A DNA stretch of 64,000 nucleotides, from NCBI GenBank assembly GCA_036501485.1, contig DASYAG010000016.1, positions 62,001 through 126,000 of the forward strand. Reading direction: 5' to 3'. The translations under genes were made by a program, and so were the position numbers. Positions 10,359-18,652 of the stretch are shown here, piece by piece. How positions within the stretch are numbered: position 1 is the first letter of the stretch; every line of letters begins with the position of its first letter. Below the pieces are notes generated by a model. That model worked only from the letters and a program-made list of their open reading frames with translations, had not been told where the DNA came from and did no database searches. The stretch is from PALSA-607 sp036501485 (GTDB taxonomy: Bacteria > Actinomycetota > Actinomycetes > Acidothermales > Acidothermaceae).

Positions 10359-10388
10359 CCCCTACATCTAGTACTTACATGGATGTAG
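10359..10388. promoter_or_regulatory. putative NrdR box and inverted repeat
   Basis: The core CTACATCTAG at 10362–10371 resembles the NrdR-box core CTATATATAG in eight of ten positions. A 7-base inverted repeat also spans the region, CTACATC (10362–10368) and GATGTAG (10382–10388). NrdR boxes normally come in pairs; the second half-site here is poor, so this is a candidate only. It would let NrdR repress its own operon with nrdJ. Confidence 0.45.
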
Positions 10389-10473
10389 TTCTCCACAGGT
10401 TGTGCCCAGGCGGAGGGGACTTGAGCACAGCTGGGGGGTGTTTGCGCACAGGTTCGTCCACAGTTTGTCCCCG
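10389..10473 (+). promoter_or_regulatory. array of six DnaA-box-like 9-mers in the nrdR leader
   Basis: Six elements related to the actinobacterial DnaA box TTGTCCACA lie on the same strand: TTCTCCACA 10389, TTGTGCCCA 10400, TTGAGCACA 10421, TTGCGCACA 10442, TCGTCCACA 10454 and TTGTCCCCG 10465. Each differs by one or two bases from the consensus, and the steps are 11, 21, 21, 12 and 11 bases, close to whole helical turns. The rest of the 316-base intergenic region (10285–10600) shows no gene and no cobalamin riboswitch that I can see. Confidence 0.45.
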
Positions 10474-10600
10474 GGACTCCTCCAAAAGTCTCCCGAGGAA
10501 GGTGCTGGGGCGGGGTTGTGAGCGGCGCCGGGGAAGGCGTCACAGAACACATTCAGGGGAATCGGCCCGGCTGGCTCGGTGTGGGAAGGGGAGGGCGACA

Positions 10601-11083
10601 GTGTTTTGTCCCTTCTGCCACCACACCGACAGCCGGGTCGTCGACAGCCGGGTCACCGACGACGGAACCGCTATCCGCCGTCGGCGGTCCTGCCCCGAGT
10701 GCGGGCGGCGATTCACCACCCTGGAGACCGCCTCGATCGCCGTCATCAAGCGGTCGGGCGTGAGCGAACCCTTCTCTCGCGCCAAGGTCATCTCCGGCGT
10801 CCGCAAGGCATGCCAAGGCCGCCCGGTCGACGAAGACGCGCTCGCATTCCTCGCCCAGCGGGTCGAAGACGACCTGCGGGCCAGCGGCTGTAGCGAAATC
10901 TCGAGCCAGGACGTCGGCCTCGCCGTCCTCGCGCCTTTGCGCGACCTCGATGACGTCGCCTACGTGCGGTTTTCCTCGGTCTACCGGGGCTTCGATTCAC
11001 TCGAGGCGTTCGAGGCCGAGATCGCGTTACTACGTGCTGAACGTGACTTGCAGCCGGGCATTGCGCAGCCCACAAAGCCCTGA
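10601..11083 (+). CDS. nrdR: NrdR, repressor of ribonucleotide reductase genes
   Basis: A 160-residue transcriptional repressor that senses ATP/dATP and binds NrdR boxes. The N-terminal zinc ribbon is complete (FCPFCHHTDS, then SCPECGRRFTTLE), followed by the ATP-cone (VIKRSGVSEPFSRAKVISGV). The GTG at 10601 is chosen because the family begins with this cysteine pair and a GGGGAGGG element lies seven bases upstream; the upstream extension of the frame is not coding. It is 77 bases ahead of nrdJ and almost certainly co-transcribed. Confidence 0.96.
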   Translation: MFCPFCHHTDSRVVDSRVTDDGTAIRRRRSCPECGRRFTTLETASIAVIKRSGVSEPFSRAKVISGVRKACQGRPVDEDALAFLAQRVEDDLRASGCSEISSQDVGLAVLAPLRDLDDVAYVRFSSVYRGFDSLEAFEAEIALLRAERDLQPGIAQPTKP

Positions 11084-11160
11084 CGCGCAACCAAAAACGA
11101 TCCCGGCCGGGGGAAATCCGGCAGCCGGTATTGGTGTTGTTATCAGCGGAGGAGATACGC

Positions 11161-14019
11161 ATGACAGAGACGTCACGTGACACCCAAAGTGACCCGATTA
11201 CGGTCGGCTCGCGGGCTTCAGGGCGGGGTTTGACGATCGAGCGGGTTTACACCACGCCCGGCGTGCACCCCTACGACGAAGTCACCTGGGAGCGTCGCGA
11301 CGTCGTCATGACGAACTGGCGTGACGGCACGATCAACTTCGACCAGCGGGGTGTCGAGTTCCCCGACTTCTGGGAGGTGAATGCCGCCAACATCGTCACC
11401 ACCAAGTACTTCCGCGGGGCCGTCGGCACTGAGCAGCGCGAGTGGTCGCTGAAGCAGCTGATCGACAGAGTCGTGCTCACCTACGTGAAGGCCGGTCAGG
11501 TCAACGGTTATTTCGCGAGCGTCGACGACGCCACGATCTTTGAGCACGAGCTCACCTATGCCTTGCTGCACCAGGTGTTCAGCTTCAACTCCCCGGTGTG
11601 GTTCAACGTCGGGACGTCGGCTCCGCAACAGGTCTCTGCCTGCTTCATCCTCGCCGTCGACGACAAGATGGAGTCGATCCTCGACTGGTACAAGGAAGAG
11701 GGGATGATCTTCAAGGGAGGATCAGGGTCAGGCATCAACCTGTCTCGCATCCGCTCGTCGAAGGAACTGCTCTCCTCCGGTGGCACCGCTTCCGGCCCGG
11801 TCTCTTTCATGCGCGGCGCCGATGCCAGTGCCGGAACCATCAAGTCGGGTGGCGCCACGCGGCGCGCAGCGAAGATGGTGATCCTCGACGTAGATCACCC
11901 CGACATCGAAGAGTTCGTCGAGACCAAGTCGCGCGAGGAAGACAAGATCCGCGTGCTGCGTGACGCCGGCTACGACATGGATCTCGGCGGTCGCGACATG
12001 TCGAGCGTGCAGTACCAGAACGCCAATAACTCAGTGCGGGTGAACGAGGAGTTCATGCGCGCCTACGAGCAGGGCAAGGACTTCGGGCTGAAGGCGCGTA
12101 CCGACGGCAGAGTCATCGAGACCGTCGACGCCAAGTCGTTGATGCGCAAGATTGCGCACGCAGCGTGGGAGTGCGCCGATCCCGGTATCCAATACGACGA
12201 CACGATCAACGACTGGCACACTTGCCCAGAGTCGGGCCGTATCACCGGAAGTAATCCGTGCTCCGAATTCGTTCATCTCGATAACTCGTCGTGCAACCTG
12301 GCGTCGTTGAACCTGATGAAGTTTCTCAGGGACGACGATACGTTTGACGCCGTTACTTTCACGAAAGTGGTCGAGCTCGTCATTACCGCGATGGATATTT
12401 CGATCTGCTTTGCAGATTTCCCGACTGAGAAGATCGGCGAGGTCACGCGGGCATTCCGTGAGCTGGGTATTGGCTACGCCAACCTCGGGGCGCTGCTGAT
12501 GGCGACCGGACATGCCTACGATTCAGATGGCGGTCGCGCACTAGCCGCAGGCATCACGTCGCTCATGACAGGCGTCGCTTACAGGCGCTCCGCGGAACTC
12601 GCCGGCATCGTCGGGCCCTACGATGGCTACGCGCGCAACGCCGAGCCGCACACCAGAGTGATGCGGAAGCACGCGGCAGCATCGGATGCCATCCGTAGCG
12701 TGGGAATAATCGATCGCGAAGTTATCCGGCTTGCGAATACGGCGTGGCAGGAAAATCTCAAGATCGGCGAGAAGAATGGCTGGCGCAATTCGCAAGCCTC
12801 AGTACTCGCGCCCACCGGAACTATAGGCTTGATGATGAGCTGTGATACCACTGGAATTGAGCCGGATCTCGCTTTGGTGAAATTCAAGAAGTTGGTCGGC
12901 GGCGGCTCAATGCAAATCGTCAATGGCACCGTGCCGCGCGCATTGCGCAACCTTGGGTACCAAGAGGAGCAGGTCGAGGCGATCGTCGAGCACATCGCCG
13001 AGCACGGCAACGTTATCGATGCACCTGGCCTCAAGCTGGAGCACTACGAAGTCTTCGATTGCGCGATGGGTGAGCGCTCGATCTCGGCGATGGGTCACGT
13101 TCGGATGATGGCGGCAGTGCAACCTGCGCTTAGCGGAGCCATCTCGAAGACCGTGAACCTGCCGGAAGACGCGACAGTCGAAGATGTAGAAGACGTGTAT
13201 TACCAAGGCTGGAAGATGGGCCTGAAGGCGCTCGCGATCTACCGCAACAACTGCAAGGTCGGCCAGCCGCTCTCCGATGCACGCGAGAAGAAGACTGATG
13301 TTGCCGTTGCAGTGCCTGGCGAATACAAGCCGGTGCGCAAGCGCCTGCCAAAGCGTCGTCCGTCGCAGACCGTGTCGTTCGCTGTTGCTGGTGCCGAGGG
13401 GTATCTGACGGCCGGCTCGTACCCCGACGATGGTCTTGGCGAAGTGTTCCTCAAGCTCGGCAAGCAGGGTTCGACGCTGGCCGGCGTGATGGACGCGTTC
13501 TCCATCGCCATCTCGATCGCGCTGCAGTACGGAGTGCCGCTCGAGGCGTTCGTGTCGAAGTTCGTCAACATGCGCTTCGACCCGGCCGGTCTGACCGACG
13601 ACCCCGACGTGCGGATGGCGCAGTCGATCATGGACTACATCTTCCGCAGGCTCGCCCTCGACTACCTGCCGTTCGACAACCGTGCTGAGCTCGGCATCTT
13701 CACCGCAGACGAGCGAGCGCAGACCGTCGCGTCGAAGTACGGCGACGACACAAGTGCGCCGGTCATCGACGACGACTTGGAGTACGTCGACTCGATCTCG
13801 CAGTCGGCGCCCATCGTGAAGCCGTCGGTGCCCGAGGTGCATGAGTCCGCAAGTGCCAAGCCGGTGGACGACGAGATTCACTCGTCGACGGAATTGCTCG
13901 AGCGGCAACTGGGCACCGCAGCCGACGCGCCGCTGTGCATGAGTTGCGGCACCAAGATGCGTCCGGCCGGCAGCTGCTACGTCTGCGAAGGCTGTGGCAG
14001 CACCAGCGGCTGCAGCTAG
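11161..14019 (+). CDS. nrdJ: adenosylcobalamin-dependent (class II) ribonucleotide reductase
   Basis: Makes deoxynucleotides using a radical derived from vitamin B12. The 952 residues include the substrate-binding Cys161 (SACFILAVDD), the GSGSGINLSRIRSS loop, the NPCSEF motif with Cys367, and the APTGTIGLMMSCDTTGIEPD segment. The C-terminus is a cysteine-rich tail (LCMSCGTKMRPAG, then VCEGCGSTSGCS) that re-reduces the active site or binds zinc, as is usual for this subclass. The ATG at 11161 has GGAGGAG eight bases upstream. No class I enzyme is in the window, and the gene follows nrdR directly. Confidence 0.97.
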   Translation: MTETSRDTQSDPITVGSRASGRGLTIERVYTTPGVHPYDEVTWERRDVVMTNWRDGTINFDQRGVEFPDFWEVNAANIVTTKYFRGAVGTEQREWSLKQLIDRVVLTYVKAGQVNGYFASVDDATIFEHELTYALLHQVFSFNSPVWFNVGTSAPQQVSACFILAVDDKMESILDWYKEEGMIFKGGSGSGINLSRIRSSKELLSSGGTASGPVSFMRGADASAGTIKSGGATRRAAKMVILDVDHPDIEEFVETKSREEDKIRVLRDAGYDMDLGGRDMSSVQYQNANNSVRVNEEFMRAYEQGKDFGLKARTDGRVIETVDAKSLMRKIAHAAWECADPGIQYDDTINDWHTCPESGRITGSNPCSEFVHLDNSSCNLASLNLMKFLRDDDTFDAVTFTKVVELVITAMDISICFADFPTEKIGEVTRAFRELGIGYANLGALLMATGHAYDSDGGRALAAGITSLMTGVAYRRSAELAGIVGPYDGYARNAEPHTRVMRKHAAASDAIRSVGIIDREVIRLANTAWQENLKIGEKNGWRNSQASVLAPTGTIGLMMSCDTTGIEPDLALVKFKKLVGGGSMQIVNGTVPRALRNLGYQEEQVEAIVEHIAEHGNVIDAPGLKLEHYEVFDCAMGERSISAMGHVRMMAAVQPALSGAISKTVNLPEDATVEDVEDVYYQGWKMGLKALAIYRNNCKVGQPLSDAREKKTDVAVAVPGEYKPVRKRLPKRRPSQTVSFAVAGAEGYLTAGSYPDDGLGEVFLKLGKQGSTLAGVMDAFSIAISIALQYGVPLEAFVSKFVNMRFDPAGLTDDPDVRMAQSIMDYIFRRLALDYLPFDNRAELGIFTADERAQTVASKYGDDTSAPVIDDDLEYVDSISQSAPIVKPSVPEVHESASAKPVDDEIHSSTELLERQLGTAADAPLCMSCGTKMRPAGSCYVCEGCGSTSGCS

Positions 14020-14040
14020 GCGCGAAGTACGGACCCAGGG

Positions 14041-14060
14041 GTCGCCGGATTCGCGGCGGC
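14041..14060 (+). terminator. weak hairpin after nrdJ
   Basis: GTCGCCG and CGGCGGC flank a six-base loop 22 bases after the nrdJ stop and could form a stem with one wobble pair. There is no U-tract, so if it ends transcription it is not a classic intrinsic terminator. The rest of 14020–14212 shows nothing recognisable. Confidence 0.3.
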
Positions 14061-14212
14061 ACCGGACTTCTTATGCGGTATCCCAGATGTGTTGGCATTG
14101 AGTCGCGCGATCGCGCACACTACTAGCGGATTCCCACACAGCTCTGAACGGTTTTGGGCGATTCTGGGTGCTGCGAGTGGACATGCCTTCGTCAACACGC
14201 TCAGGAGGGGTC

Positions 14213-14434
14213 ATGCCCGAGGAAGCCGATCCGATTGACCCGGCCGACGACTCGGCGGGCTTCGCCCAGCCGATTGGGACCGGCATGGAGCCCGTACCCC
14301 CTGGAGCTGGGGCTGAGTTCAGTGCTGCAACGGTCGAACGTCTACGGAACCGCCTCGACCAGTTCGATGCGGTTCGCACCCGCGGAGAGGTCGAGAGCCG
14401 TTCAGCCCACCTTGGGGGTCAGTCACCACGCTGA
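14213..14434 (+). CDS. small hypothetical protein opening the defence island
   Basis: A 73-residue acidic protein (MPEEADPIDPADDSAGFAQP...) with one short predicted helix, SAATVERLRNRLDQFDAVR. An AGGAGGGG element 2–9 bases ahead of the ATG gives strong support for translation, stronger than for any neighbouring frame. Its TGA overlaps the first possible codon of the peptidase-like frame (CTGA at 14431–14434), suggesting the two are coupled. I do not recognise a family. It may be a small partner, inhibitor or leader of the downstream gene. Confidence 0.6.
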   Translation: MPEEADPIDPADDSAGFAQPIGTGMEPVPPGAGAEFSAATVERLRNRLDQFDAVRTRGEVESRSAHLGGQSPR

Positions 14435-15885
14435 CGTTCGCGCAGTGGTCTGCCAACGGCGAAGTCGCGAGGGTCATTGATCTGACCGACGAGCGAGCCT
14501 TGCCGTGGCTTCTGGACTCGTACGGCGGCGCCCGGCCGCGCGTGCTTCAGGCAGTTTTGGCTCATGCCGTCGCCCTCGGTGCGCGTAGTGCGGTGATCGA
14601 ATATCGCTACCTCGATCCTGACTGGCGCAACGAACACCGCGACTTCTATGCGTCGACGTTTCGACGTTACCCGTCAGTGGCGCACAGGCTGCATTTCTTC
14701 GAGGAACCGCCCGATGCAGACTGGATTTCGTCCGAACGACCGGCGACCATCCAGGGCCTCACATATTTGGGGTACTGCGTACTTCGGCCCGTTCCGGCTG
14801 CGCCTGTGGGTAGAACGATGCTGCGTCCGCTTCAGTCGGCCGACCTGACCTGTGTCGCCCGGGACAGGGTGAACCTGTTCGGTACTGAGCTGACTGTGGA
14901 CGGCGCGCCATTCATCGCCCAGGACGCTCAACTGAGTCGATGCGCTCAAACGACGACCTGGGTGACTGCGTACTACCACCACCTGAAGTTCAGGGGCCCC
15001 CGCGTATTGCCTGGCGCGATTGCGGCGGCCGTCGCGAACACCCTCGAGCACGGTCGGCAGCTACCTTCACCCGGGCTTACGATCGGGCAGATGGCCGACG
15101 CCGCTCGTTCAATCGGCCTTCCACCTCTCGTATACCCGCTCAGGAATCTCGCTGAAGGCGAGTCGGTGCCGACAATGGTCTGCCGCTATCTGAACTCGGG
15201 GATACCTGTCACCATCGCGACTCGGGCGCACGCCTTTGTACTAGTCGGGTACAGCAGGTCAGCGGACGCAGACGGGAAAAAACTGATCCACTTTCTTCGT
15301 CACGACGACGAGACCGGTCCCTACCAACGCGTCGAACACTGGTTACTTGATGAGCACGGGCCTTGGGAGTACGCCATAGTGCCGCTGCCGGCGAAGGTGT
15401 ACCTCCCCGGTGAGAACGCAGAGGCGATCGGGGGACAGCGCCTGCGAGACGAGCTTGATCGAACGCGGACTGACGAAGCAGCCCAGTTGCTCGCACGCCT
15501 TGATGACCCAGATCACCCGCTGTCGTTCCGGTCGACAGTGGTCCTGTCCAACGAGTTCAAGAACACCCTGACTGCGCGTCTCTACCCAGCCGACGTCGCG
15601 GCGGCCTATCAGCGAATGCAGATGTCGCGTTTCGTATGGGTGGTCGAGCTCACCGATCGAAACCTACGCGACGCGCGGCAGCCTTGCGTGTTGGCCGAGG
15701 CCGTCATCGACGCAACCGACCATATCCGCGACCTGCACGTTCTCGGCTGGCGAGTCCCTGGAGCAGTCTGGGGGTGGCTGCCGGACGAGGACAGGCAGAC
15801 GGTCCGGCGAAATCTTGCGCCTGTGCCGCTCACGATCAGCATTGCACAGCCGCACGTTGTGCATCCTCCTGTGTCGCCGGGCTAG
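14431..15885 (+). CDS. papain-like (C39-like) cysteine-peptidase-fold protein
   Basis: A protein of about 484 residues with a conserved-looking N-terminal domain (AVIEYRYLDPDWRNEHRDFY; later TYLGYCVLRPVPAAPVGRT) and a C39-like domain. Candidate catalytic residues, numbered from CTG 14431, are Cys171 in DAQLSRCAQTTTWVTAYY, His267 in RAHAFVLVGY and Asp292/293 in FLRHDDETGPY, in the order used by papain-like enzymes. The start is unusual: coding-looking sequence runs upstream of the first ordinary start codon (TTG 14500) back to 14431, where a CTG overlaps the previous stop as CTGA. It precedes the sigma/XRE/CBASS operon by 53 bases, so a role as a signalling protease is plausible but unproven. 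Confidence 0.7.
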   Translation: MTFAQWSANGEVARVIDLTDERALPWLLDSYGGARPRVLQAVLAHAVALGARSAVIEYRYLDPDWRNEHRDFYASTFRRYPSVAHRLHFFEEPPDADWISSERPATIQGLTYLGYCVLRPVPAAPVGRTMLRPLQSADLTCVARDRVNLFGTELTVDGAPFIAQDAQLSRCAQTTTWVTAYYHHLKFRGPRVLPGAIAAAVANTLEHGRQLPSPGLTIGQMADAARSIGLPPLVYPLRNLAEGESVPTMVCRYLNSGIPVTIATRAHAFVLVGYSRSADADGKKLIHFLRHDDETGPYQRVEHWLLDEHGPWEYAIVPLPAKVYLPGENAEAIGGQRLRDELDRTRTDEAAQLLARLDDPDHPLSFRSTVVLSNEFKNTLTARLYPADVAAAYQRMQMSRFVWVVELTDRNLRDARQPCVLAEAVIDATDHIRDLHVLGWRVPGAVWGWLPDEDRQTVRRNLAPVPLTISIAQPHVVHPPVSPG

Positions 15886-15937
15886 ATCGCACCGGGTCCT
15901 GTCACGCTCCGACGTATGTATGTAGGAGGTGATCGGG

Positions 15938-16528
15938 TTGGACATCAGCGAACTCATCGAGCAGCTGAAGCGTGGTGAGGATTCGGCTGGTCCGATCCTG
16001 GTCAGCGTCCTCGCGCCCAGGCTGCTCGGCTACACAGCGATGATCGCGAAGGACCTTCCACTCGCCGATCAGGAGATCGCGGTAGAGAACGCGATCGAAC
16101 GGGCGGTTGTCCGGATCGATCAGTACGACTCGTCCAAGGGAACATTCGCCGGCTGGGTGCGCGGATTCGTGAGATTCGCAGTCGCCGATTGGCGGCGGCA
16201 GTATGCAGACGGGGCACCCGTTGAACTGTCTCGCGAAGTTGCGCGGGTCGGCCTGACCACACCCGACAGTTCTGAAGACGGCGCAGACGACTCGCCTCCG
16301 GGGATCGAGGCAGGTGTCTCCACGCTGGTGCTGGCGCTACCAGAGGTCGACCAGCTGCTCCTTCGGCTTCGTTACGTCGAGGTACTACCCCATAACCAGA
16401 TTGCCGAGCAACTCGGCATCACCGAGAACGCTTGCCGGAAACGCCTGCAGCGGGTGCTCGAGCGGTTGCGCTTGCTCGCCGCCGCAGATCGAGACTTTGA
16501 CCAGTACTTCGAAGGAGATGAATCATGA
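15938..16528 (+). CDS. ECF-like sigma-70 family factor
   Basis: A 196-residue sigma factor. Residues about 20–75 look like region 2 (NAIERAVVRIDQYDSSKGTFAGWVRGFVRF) and 125–185 like region 4 (LPEVDQLLLRLRYVEVLPHN, then ITENACRKRLQRVLERLR). The start is decided by the ribosome site: a perfect AGGAGGTGATC at 15924–15934 points to the TTG at 15938, while the GTG at 15929 lies inside that site. Its TGA overlaps the ATG of the XRE-like gene (ATGA at 16525). The factor probably activates its own operon, including the CBASS genes, and its partner gene could hold it inactive. This is inference from gene order. Confidence 0.8.
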   Translation: MDISELIEQLKRGEDSAGPILVSVLAPRLLGYTAMIAKDLPLADQEIAVENAIERAVVRIDQYDSSKGTFAGWVRGFVRFAVADWRRQYADGAPVELSREVARVGLTTPDSSEDGADDSPPGIEAGVSTLVLALPEVDQLLLRLRYVEVLPHNQIAEQLGITENACRKRLQRVLERLRLLAAADRDFDQYFEGDES

Positions 16529-17148
16529 CGAGCTACGACGAGACTGCCGGCACGGAGGACCCGAAGTCGTTGCTGGGTCAGTTGCGCGCCAGCTTCGATG
16601 CCAAGTCCCACGATGAGACGCTCTCCGTTGAGGAGACTCTCGATGAGATGTGGGCCGAGCGCATCCTGGCAGGGCGGGAGCTATCGGGCTCTGCCGTCGT
16701 TGCGGCCGCCGCCGATCTGGTGATCCCACCGCAGTCAGTGCGGCCCGAGGCGCGAAAGCGAATGATCGACGCCGCGAGTCGTGCGCTGGCAGAACGGCGG
16801 AAGCTAAATGGCCTGCTGCCCGTCTTGCTTCGGACCGCGCGGGAGGCCTCAGGGCTCACTCTCGATACGGTTGCTGCCGAATCCCATCTCGACATGAATC
16901 TCGTCGCCTCTCTGGAGCGCGGCGATATCCGGGTCGACCTGCGGATGGACGTCGACACCGTCGCTGCATGGATTCATGCAGTTCCCGTAGACCGCGAACT
17001 GGTGGTCAGATCTCTCCGTCGGTCTCTGGGGGTGGGGTGGACGGGCGATTCCTTGCTCGCGGCCGGAGTAGCTGACGCGCCTTCCAACGCAGATACCTAC
17101 GTCGAGTGCGTCCTGCGACGGCTCGCCGTCATAGAGGAGCAACCGTGA
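16525..17148 (+). CDS. XRE-like HTH protein, possible anti-sigma or co-regulator
   Basis: A 207-residue protein with no membrane segment. The central part reads like a lambda-repressor-type helix-turn-helix: LLRTAREASGLTLDTVAAES, then DMNLVASLERGDIRV (about 108–145). The N-terminal 80 residues are acidic and helical (LGQLRASFDAK, ERILAGRELSGSAVV) and could bind the sigma factor. GAAGGAG is placed nine bases before the ATG. The gene is locked between sigma and CD-NTase by ATGA and GTGA overlaps, so it is made in step with both. Either an anti-sigma factor or a DNA-binding repressor of the CBASS operon fits. Confidence 0.7.
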   Translation: MTSYDETAGTEDPKSLLGQLRASFDAKSHDETLSVEETLDEMWAERILAGRELSGSAVVAAAADLVIPPQSVRPEARKRMIDAASRALAERRKLNGLLPVLLRTAREASGLTLDTVAAESHLDMNLVASLERGDIRVDLRMDVDTVAAWIHAVPVDRELVVRSLRRSLGVGWTGDSLLAAGVADAPSNADTYVECVLRRLAVIEEQP

Positions 17149-18134
17149 CCAGTACCGTCGGCATTGCGCCGATCATCGACCACATTGCGCTCCGATCCTT
17201 TGCCGGAACGCGGGTCAACCTGCCCAAAGCGGAGGTCGACAAACACCGTGAACAGGTGCAGCGGCTTCGTGACCATCTGCAACGCGTGATCGATGATCAC
17301 GCTCACTACAAACTGATCAAGACAGTCCACTCTGGCAGCGTGGCCAAGGGCACAGCGCTCAGAACGATCTCCGATATGGATGTTGCTGCATACCTCGACG
17401 CCACACAGGTGCCGACGGGGGATGAACATAAATTGATCTCCGAGTTGGCGTCGATTCTGCGCACTGCGTATGGAGCGACGAAGGCGTACGACGATTTCGA
17501 GGAGCAGGCGCACTCGGTCAAGGTTCACTTTCACGGGTCCGGTCTCGATGTCGATGTGGCGCCCGTCATCTACGCAGGGCTTCCCGACGACAGGGGAGAC
17601 CTGATCACGAGCCGGGGAGATCGCGTAGAGACGTCGGTGCGGTTGCACTTGGCTTTTATCAGGGCACGCAAGCAGCTCTACGGCAAGGACTACGCGCAAG
17701 TGATCCGGCTTCTGAAATATTGGGCCAGGGAGCAAAAGCGCGCTCGTGGAAAGGACTTCCGTTGTAAGTCTTTTTTGCTTGAACTGCTGGTCACGCACCT
17801 GGCCGACTCGCGACTGACGCTTTCGGATTATCCTACTGCGCTGGAGGAAGCATTCGCGTGGATCGTGCAGGGCGAGTTCAGCGAGTCAGTGTGGTTCGAC
17901 GACTACTACGTCGCCTCCGACCTTGCAGTCAGCGCCGAGCCAATTCGAGTTTACGATCCGGTAAACCCACTCAACAACGTGTGCAAGAACTACAACCTCA
18001 ATCAACGCGATCTGCTCATCGACGCGGCTAGCGACGCCCTCGACGCGGTCACTGCAGCGCGCTACGCGCCGACAAAGGGCTACGCCGTCGAGTGCTGGCA
18101 GCGAGTCTTCGGGCCTACTTTCAGAGGCGAATGA
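17145..18134 (+). CDS. CBASS CD-NTase (cyclic oligonucleotide synthase)
   Basis: Nucleotidyltransferase of the cGAS/DncV-like family that makes a cyclic nucleotide alarm after phage infection. In 329 residues the catalytic signature is complete: G64-S65-x-x-K-G-T (HSGSVAKGTALRT), Asp77 and Asp79 (SDMDVAAY), and a third acidic residue in LDVDVAPVIYAG (Asp135/137). The C-terminal helical domain is of SMODS type (AREQKRARGKDFRCKSFLLE; later NPLNNVCKNYN). It starts with a GTG that overlaps the XRE stop (GTGA) and ends overlapping the HORMA start (ATGA). With a SAVED-domain effector downstream, a cyclic tri-adenylate product is a fair guess, not shown by sequence. Confidence 0.93.
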   Translation: MTSTVGIAPIIDHIALRSFAGTRVNLPKAEVDKHREQVQRLRDHLQRVIDDHAHYKLIKTVHSGSVAKGTALRTISDMDVAAYLDATQVPTGDEHKLISELASILRTAYGATKAYDDFEEQAHSVKVHFHGSGLDVDVAPVIYAGLPDDRGDLITSRGDRVETSVRLHLAFIRARKQLYGKDYAQVIRLLKYWAREQKRARGKDFRCKSFLLELLVTHLADSRLTLSDYPTALEEAFAWIVQGEFSESVWFDDYYVASDLAVSAEPIRVYDPVNPLNNVCKNYNLNQRDLLIDAASDALDAVTAARYAPTKGYAVECWQRVFGPTFRGE

Positions 18135-18652
18135 CGATGACCAGTTCGTACACAATGAGCAATACCTTCACGATCACCCATGCTCGCTACATCACAAGCA
18201 AGATTGCCGCAGACCTCCGGCAGCTGCGCTTGTTCTATGGTTCGCCGTCGGATCAGCAGGTCGACGACTATGCCGAGGAAGCTGCGCTGTTGTTGAGAGA
18301 CGGGTACCTTGAGCGCGTGGACTACGGCTTTCGGAGCGTGGGCGCCAATGGCGAGTCCAAGTGGCTACTCGTGTTGCGCTACATTGCGAAGAACGGCGCA
18401 ATCGCAGACGACTATTCCGGCCGCATTCCGGCACGCGTCAATGTCGGGGGGGCCACGTTCTGGTCTTTTCTGACATATACCGCACCTTTCTTCGGACTCA
18501 GCAATTCGGATAGGGCGCGAGTTAAGGCAGCCCTACCGATTGAGCGCACATCAGGGCGTGAAGCGGAGTTCGTGAACGGTTCCTGGAGTGGTGACCGAAG
18601 CTACTCATCCGCCGAACACGGTGTGGCGCGATCAGTGTTCAAACCACTATGA
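18131..18652 (+). CDS. CBASS bacterial HORMA-domain protein (Cap7-type)
   Basis: A 173-residue HORMA protein of the bacterial family 1 type: FTITHARYITSKIAADLR at the start, FYGSPSDQQVDDYAEEA, GYLERVDYGFR, then the FWSFLTYTAPFFGLSNSDR core and a Ser/Tyr-rich C-terminal safety-belt region. In known HORMA-type CBASS it closes around a peptide, binds the CD-NTase and switches it on; TRIP13 opens it again. Only one HORMA gene is present. It overlaps both neighbours by four bases. An ATG two codons downstream (18137) is an alternative start. Confidence 0.87.
   Translation: MTMTSSYTMSNTFTITHARYITSKIAADLRQLRLFYGSPSDQQVDDYAEEAALLLRDGYLERVDYGFRSVGANGESKWLLVLRYIAKNGAIADDYSGRIPARVNVGGATFWSFLTYTAPFFGLSNSDRARVKAALPIERTSGREAEFVNGSWSGDRSYSSAEHGVARSVFKPL

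Noticed and set aside
10285..11160. Cobalamin riboswitch before nrdR or nrdJ
   Set aside because: I looked for the conserved B12-box elements because nrdJ uses adenosylcobalamin and found none.
12907..13908. Long minus-strand open frame across nrdJ
   Set aside because: Shadow of the reductase frame; no start with a ribosome site and no domain.
15929..15931. GTG start for the sigma factor
   Set aside because: It lies inside the AGGAGGTGATC ribosome site, which points to the TTG at 15938.
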